Shown here piece by piece: positions 58,936-64,000 of a stretch of DNA of 64,000 nt. The stretch lies in NCBI GenBank assembly GCA_030998225.1, contig JAPYXD010000678.1, positions 1,240,001-1,304,000 of the forward strand, in the 5' to 3' direction. The notes below the pieces were generated by a model that worked only from the letters and a program-made list of their open reading frames with translations, ran no database searches and had not been told where the DNA came from. Made by a program: the position numbers and the translations under genes. Origin of the DNA: Diplolepis rosae (lineage: Eukaryota; Arthropoda; Insecta; Hymenoptera; Diplolepididae). Numbering within the stretch: position 1 is the stretch's first letter; each line of letters begins with the position of its first letter.

Positions 58936-59341
58936 ATCAGGCAAGAAATTACTAAATTCAAGAAACAAGAAAATTTGAAATTTTTCCTCGCCAAAAATAC
59001 AAACACGTAGTATCGTAACTAAATTAAGTGTACAAATTACTAAAGTAGATATGAGAGTATGGAATTATTTTTCGTTTTTTTATTTTTTTGTTCCTTCAAA
59101 TAGTTATGCGATCTTCGACCAGTTCGGAACTACTTAAATTAATTAAGTTTTATGTTAATCTAGTAATTTCTTGATTAAATTATTTTTAGGAAAGTTGGAC
59201 TTTTGTATAAATAAATATACAACTATTGAAAAGTTAGACATCGTATCGCTATATTAGGTAATATAATGATCAAGTTGCAATCTGTTACTTATGAATTAAC
59301 AGATTAAAAGAAAGTAAAAAGGCTTCATAATGGAATATTAC
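58936..59341. other. No gene seen
   Basis: AT-rich, nothing recognised. Confidence 0.5.
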
Positions 59342-59343
59342 TA

Positions 59344-60299
59344 CACAGAGAGAAATTTTAGGTTTCACTGACCAAAGTTTTTTTGTTAAAATCGTCTTTA
59401 CAAAAATGTTAAAGTTCTCATGACAATCATGGTAGTGGCTGTCATACATTGGAAAAGTGTTTACTTCAACTGCAAGGAACGTTACTGAGACCACGATTCT
59501 GGTACTTGAAATACCATAGCGCTGCGGTTATAGGAACCAAAGTCCATCGTAAAGCCGCGCATAGAGTTTAGTTTAAATGACTAAGTCTACGGACAGTAAA
59601 TACCCAGCCAAAATTATTTTTGAGGTTATAGGTATGGTTCTCTTAGTTATCAAAATACAAATTCAATTTGATTAGAAAAAATAAAGTTTCACCGAAAAGA
59701 TCTAAGAAAAATAATCCGGTATAATGATATTTATGATAACTTTCGTCGATTAAGTTAAAAAATTGTCACTTTTTTCATCACCATAAACTTTTTTTGACTG
59801 ACTATAGTTTTGACAAAATACGACGAGACAGCAAAATTGGAACGCATTGCATTGTCCCCGAACAAAATCGTTTATCATTTAGAAAGAATTGTCAAACTAT
59901 ATTTATAATAGAATTATTTACCTGATAATGCTTGGCACGGTGAAATATAGTCCAGGAATCGAGAACGAGAATTGGCAGGATTCAACTTAGGCTGCATATC
60001 TTTCAATGAAAGTTATACTTGATTTGTCTAGCGCAACAGCGAACGCTGCGGTTGTAGTAACCAAAGGAGCTTGGCAGTACACATAAAGAAAATGTACGTG
60101 TACTAACCGTTGGGGTACGTATAAAGCTCATTCTAATCATCAACTTTGGTCACAATAACCGAATACACAAAAAAGTCCAAATTACTGTCATGATAACTAT
60201 AAAAGTAGTAGCTTCTCTCAACTTTTTTGGTCAAGGCAACTACTGTACAAAAAATTTATGTGCTATGTGCACAGGAACCAAAGCCGATTTCTCTCAGTG
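59344..60299. mobile_element. TA-flanked TIR element, CACWGAGAGAAAT ends (956 bp)
   Basis: TA|CACAGAGAGAAATTTTAGG at the left and ATTTCTCTCAGTG|TA at the right. Subterminal GGAACCAAAG / CTTTGGTT motifs occur several times in both orientations (59546, 60059, 60155, 60275). No transposase. The termini recall the 1049-1917 element. Confidence 0.75.
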
Positions 60300-60601
60300 T
60301 ACCGGGTTTTAAATATTTCATTCCAAAGATGAATTTTTACACAATAATGTTTAAACGCGCTTCAAAAATTTTAAGTATAGCTAAGTAAGTATAGCTCGAA
60401 TCATCAAAGCATAAAAAACACGACCAAATTTGGACCAAAATCACCACACCTTAATTAAACAACCATGAGAAAAGAAACAAAAAAGGAGGAAAGAAAAAAG
60501 AAGGCATCCTTCCAAAACCCCTTTCTTCTTTTTCTTTCTTTCGTCCCCTTTTGTCTTCATAACCCACCACCATTTACACAAACAAAAAATTAAAAATAAA
60601 A

Positions 60602-60645
60602 CTACTTGCCGACGTTCTGGTGCTCTTCCAACACCCTCTTCAAGG
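60602..60645 (-). CDS. Last coding exon of an unrecognised gene
   Basis: An acceptor with a strong pyrimidine tract (CTCTTTTTTTATAGAATTTCAG) opens a 44-nt coding end reading ALKRVLEEHQNVGK and stop TAG at 60602-60604. The two leading bases complete a codon begun by the exon at 62660-62799 (phase 1), making Ala. The intron between them (60646-62659) holds a mariner relic and MITEs. The encoded C-terminus is Lys/Glu-rich. No family recognised. Confidence 0.5.
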
Positions 60646-61139
60646 CTGAAATTCTATAAAAAAAGAGGAAAAATTGTGTTCCTATCACCCTCCATGGGGA
60701 CGTAGACCCTTCTCCATGGAACGCCAACAGGAAACTCTTTTTTTCTATTAAATAATTTCTCTAAAGAATATTAATCTCCTAAAGAGTTTTTGTGTCGATT
60801 TCAAATTAAGAACTTCGTCAACTACATCTCTGTGTGAGATAGATGCATAAAACTTCTTGATTTTCTAACTTCCAATTTTATTAATTACGTTTTCTAATCT
60901 ATAAAATATTGTATAATTTTATAAATAATATATAAATATATAAATAAATATATACATATATATATATATATCTAATACAATATATAAAGTAATATATCTA
61001 TATAAAAATACATAAATATGTAGATATACAAATAGATAAATATATAATATATATTGTAGATACGGCTCTTTTCTTTGGGAATCGGGCCCGGAGCTCGCGT
61101 GAATTACAAGACAAGAATCAAATGATATAAAAAAGTAAT
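60646..61139. other. Intronic AT-rich sequence with (AT)n microsatellite
   Basis: 60905-61058 is a long imperfect ATATAT/TATAAA run. Otherwise nothing; inferred to lie within the minus-strand intron. Confidence 0.5.
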
Positions 61140-61142
61140 TTT

Positions 61143-61547
61143 CGCGAAAAATGTCAGTTAACGACCTTTATGCTTTGGACGGCAGCACTATACTCCGGAA
61201 TCATGTGAAGGGTCAGAACAGTGGGATAAACCTAGTGGAAGCGCATCAAAGCGTCCGAAAACGCAACGATGGGCTTGGAAATTTATGGATAGTGTTTTTT
61301 GGGATTCACATGGAGTAATCTTTATCGACTATCTTTAGAAAGGAAGGGCGATTATTAGAGCATATTATGCTGCATTATTGGATCAATTGGTTGACGAAAT
61401 CAGGAAGAAATTGCCACATTTGAAAGAGAAAAGAATCCTTTTTCATGATGACAGTGCACCATTGAACAGTGTACAGGCAAAAAAGCATGAATTGGGTTTC
61501 GAATCGCTTCCGCATCCACCGTATTCTCAAGACCTGATCCCCAGCGA
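61143..61547 (+). pseudogene. Mariner transposase relic 3
   Basis: It reads YTPESCEGSEQWDKP, then SVFWDSHGVIFIDYL, a stop, then IRAYYAALLDQLVDEIRKK, FHDDSAP (second catalytic Asp) and HPPYSQDLIPSD (third). The N-terminal half is absent, there are stops and frameshifts, and it is cut after IPSD by a MITE at 61548. It is irritans-type by motif, like relic 1. Confidence 0.85.
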
Positions 61548-62006
61548 CAGACAGAAAAAAGTTTTATTTCAATTTAAAAAATCATTTTTTTATCTTCATT
61601 TCTTCAATTTGAAGTAAAAACACCTTTAGAACAAATATAAATGTATTTGATTTTAAGAAATTACGATTTTTAAAAAAATAAATTATTTTTTTAACATTAT
61701 CTATTTGAATTAAACAAATATTTTTCTAATTCAAATATAGTACTGGCAAAAACTTCAGCAATAATTCATTTAATTTCACTACTTTCAACGAAGAAATATT
61801 TTTTTAAATTAAAGAAAATATTTCTGTAAATCACATTATGCATGTACTATGCGAGTGCCCAGACATTCATTTCTTTAGCTCGAAGAAAAAAAACAATCAA
61901 GGAATTTCTCTAAATCAATGATACTTTTCTTTGACAGTATAGTAATGCACAAATTTGTTTGATTTGAAGAAATTATTTTTGAATCAAAGAAGCTTTTTTC
62001 TGGGTG
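61548..62006. mobile_element. MITE with CACCCAGAAAAAAG-type ends (459 bp)
   Basis: The left end CAGACAGAAAAAAG and the complement of the right end CACCCAGAAAAAAG are inverted. The interior has many TTTGATTCAAAGAAA-like units. It truncates mariner relic 3. A second, right-end copy is at about 63058-63186. Confidence 0.7.
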
Positions 62007-62277
62007 AAGTATCCCAGTCATCTATATAACTTTCTTTTGATAAAATAAGTTTAATATTTTATTTTACACTGTTATTATACTCTAATAATGTAATAAACAG
62101 CTTAACTCAGAATTGGTATTTCATTATAGAATTGCAAAAGCACTTTATTTATTTCTCGACTCTTCCTTATGGCTAGAGCTCGTTTGATTCCGTGAACTGA
62201 GAGAATCTGTTGTTAGAAAGACCTAATGATGCTCTTTTTCTTGGAGTTTAGTTGCGATGATACTTAAGGGCATGTGA

Positions 62278-62622
62278 TACTTAGGAATATAGCAAAGTTT
62301 AATAAATTCGAGTTTCTGTATGTTTGTGTCCAAGATACATAAAATTGTTTCGGAAATACGGGAAATAGTAGAAAAAATAGAAATGGAGGTTTATAGACAA
62401 CTTTTGGTTTGGAAAATGAAAAAATTCAATTTTAGTGAAATCTATCGGAAAAATGTATTACATTATCGAAACCAAAAGTAGTCTATCTACGTCCGTTTAT
62501 ATTTTCTCTAATATTTCCTAAATTTTGGAAATTAAATTTTTGTGTATTATGAACGTAAAAATGTAGAAAGTCAACCAAGTTGTTCACATGAACTTGCTAC
62601 TTTTCTCAAGTATCACATGCCC
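62278..62622. mobile_element. TTAA-type palindrome, GGGCATG family, copy 3 (345 bp)
   Basis: TTAA at 62274-62277 and TCAA at 62623-62626 flank GGGCATGTGATACTT and AAGTATCACATGCCC. The arms are inverted throughout and match 57405-57751. It lies within the inferred minus-strand intron. Confidence 0.88.
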
Positions 62623-62659
62623 TCAAGGGTTGCGATTAATGACGACTTTTATGCTTAAC

Positions 62660-62799
62660 CAATCGGTTTTAGAATGTACTTGTACACGAACACTCCCATC
62701 CCATGCAAACCACCTTTAGAACGGTAACGACCTTTAATGATCACCGTAACCAAAGAAGTCTTGCTTGAACCAACGACAGCTTCTTTCAATTTCTTGCAT
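62660..62799 (-). CDS. Penultimate coding exon of an unrecognised gene
   Basis: Minus-strand acceptor CTCGATCGCAG and donor ATTG|GTTAAGC bound a 140-nt exon. Its frame (46 whole codons, one base spare at each end) is open from end to end and GC-balanced. It reads CKKLKEAVVGSSKTSLVTVI, then a KGRYRSKGGLHG turn and VFVYKYILKPI. Phase 1 out matches the exon at 60602-60645. If the splice is not used, the frame meets TAA right after ILKPIG. I do not recognise the protein; upstream exons must lie beyond 62799 and were not found in the window. Confidence 0.5.
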
Positions 62800-64000
62800 C
62801 TGCGATCGAGAGAGGCACAATGCGCAATTATTAGCTATTATACATATCTACACAAGAAGAGCATGTCTCCTAAGAAAGGAGTGCAGCTATTATAAAATTG
62901 GCTTAAGGCCATGTATTAACCACATCACGTGACCAAATTCCTGTAAAAGTTCATGTAAGATAACTATTTCATTTTACAAAAAATCTTCCTGAAAATTTGT
63001 GAAATACAACGTCAAAAGACGATAAAGAACGTCTGTCAACTTCATTTGATATATAATCAAAGAAAAAAAAAATAATCAAGAAATTTCTTTAATTCAAAGA
63101 AACTGTTCTTTGACCGTATAGCAATGCACAAATTTGTTTGATTCAAAGAAATTTTGTTTTGAATCAAAGAAACTTTTTTCTGGGTGTAATATACCAACAA
63201 TAATTGTAATTTTTGGATTTTGAGTAAAACTTTTGGAATTAATTTTAAAAAAGTATACAAATACAAGTAATGTATCATAGAAATAGTTTAAGCCACTATC
63301 ATAATACTTACCAATAAATCACAACTTAAAACTTGCAACAAATTGTAAATTAATTGAAAAAAGAAATCTTGTCTTTGATATTATTAAACTTTGCATCTGT
63401 ATATATGTTCTGATATTAATTAAAATGCTATTCACTTGCACGAACAGATTGCACGAATCTGTGCGAAAAGATGCAGATCAATCTCACCATTTTACCATAC
63501 ATACTCATATGTATGTATTGTACACACATAGGCACATTCGAGGCAACGCTTAATCACTTCTCATTTCTCATTCGCAACACTTTTCTATTCCCATTGTTAC
63601 CTTTGTCGCAAACGTTCGCAAGCATGTTTTTCGCTCTTGTGAAAGTATCGTGAAAACCATTCACATTTTTAAGTGATGTCTAAAACTTCAGTATCTCATA
63701 AATGAGTGTGTTTATAATTTGATGCCTGTTCGTCAGGTGAAAAGTAAAATTTAATTGCTTGCAATATATACAGATGCGCATTTCAACTTTACATCAAAAT
63801 AAATTACTAAAATGAAGTTAATCTCGAAAGCTTTTTTTATTGAAGGATGCATTTGAAAGTACATTAAATATGTAATTAATCCATTAATTTCCTTTAAGAT
63901 TTCTGCCACTTGGAGTCAGATCGCATAAAACACTTCTGTTTTTACCAGTAATTGCTTATTACAGCGTAGCGTAAAGGTTTTTAATGCTTTAAAGGGAAAG
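62800..64000. other. Repeat fragments, no further exon confirmed
   Basis: 62907-63046 is a TTAA-ended fragment (TTAA at 62903-62906) matching 56334-56480. 63058-63186 is a right-end copy of the 61548-62006 MITE. From 63190 to 64000 the sequence is AT-rich. A short minus-strand ATG frame with a donor (CAAAG|GTAACA) lies near 63622-63645, but its phase does not fit the 62799 acceptor. Confidence 0.45.

Overview
The window reads as AT-rich arthropod nuclear DNA, most likely insect. It holds mariner, hAT-like and TTAA-flanked (piggyBac-like) DNA-transposon debris, GT-AG splice signals, and no dense run of open reading frames on either strand. A hymenopteran or similar insect would fit, but no marker fixes the order. 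There are no prokaryotic operons, CRISPR arrays, rRNA genes or convincing tRNA genes.

Host coding sequence is sparse. The best candidates are (1) a plus-strand first coding exon at 16893-17055, with a signal peptide and a strong splice donor, and (2) two minus-strand terminal exons at 62660-62799 and 60602-60645 that join in phase and end in a stop. Weaker exon candidates lie at 4900-4921, 7803-7922, 26707-26994, 43370-43455 and 58648-58724. Most of the window is probably intronic or intergenic.

The rest is a nested transposon landscape. Region 1-2.6 kb has one copy of repeat family R beside a broken mariner that carries an 869-bp insertion. Region 6.5-10 kb has TA-flanked MITEs, a short insertion with a 13-bp target duplication and a hammerhead-like core, a segmental duplication and a TIR element. 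Region 12-22 kb has TTAA-flanked and TA-flanked MITEs around the signal-peptide exon. Region 26-30 kb has a MITE within a MITE, then a hAT-type element with a perfect 8-bp target duplication that contains an inverted R copy. Region 32-35.3 kb is a three-layer nest: R copy, mariner with both TIRs, and a GC-richer insert that splits the transposase. Region 36-48.4 kb has palindromic TTAA elements, two copies of a CTCTCTAAAT MITE, a foldback with its own insertion, another long palindrome and a hAT MITE with a perfect 8-bp duplication. Region 50.6-52.1 kb is a hAT-like element with decayed coding sequence. Region 53.7-55.6 kb is a TTAA palindrome split by a 1347-bp GC-rich element that carries an intact-looking two-exon gene for an 85-residue protein. 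Region 56.1-58.5 kb is a MITE hit by several later insertions. Region 59-63.2 kb has a 956-bp TIR element, a third mariner relic and further MITEs.

The most unusual item is the CCCGTG-ended element at 53939-55285. It has CCCGG-rich subterminal arrays and a spliced gene (54278-54611, minus) with matching splice phase and a poly(A) signal. I do not recognise the protein family.
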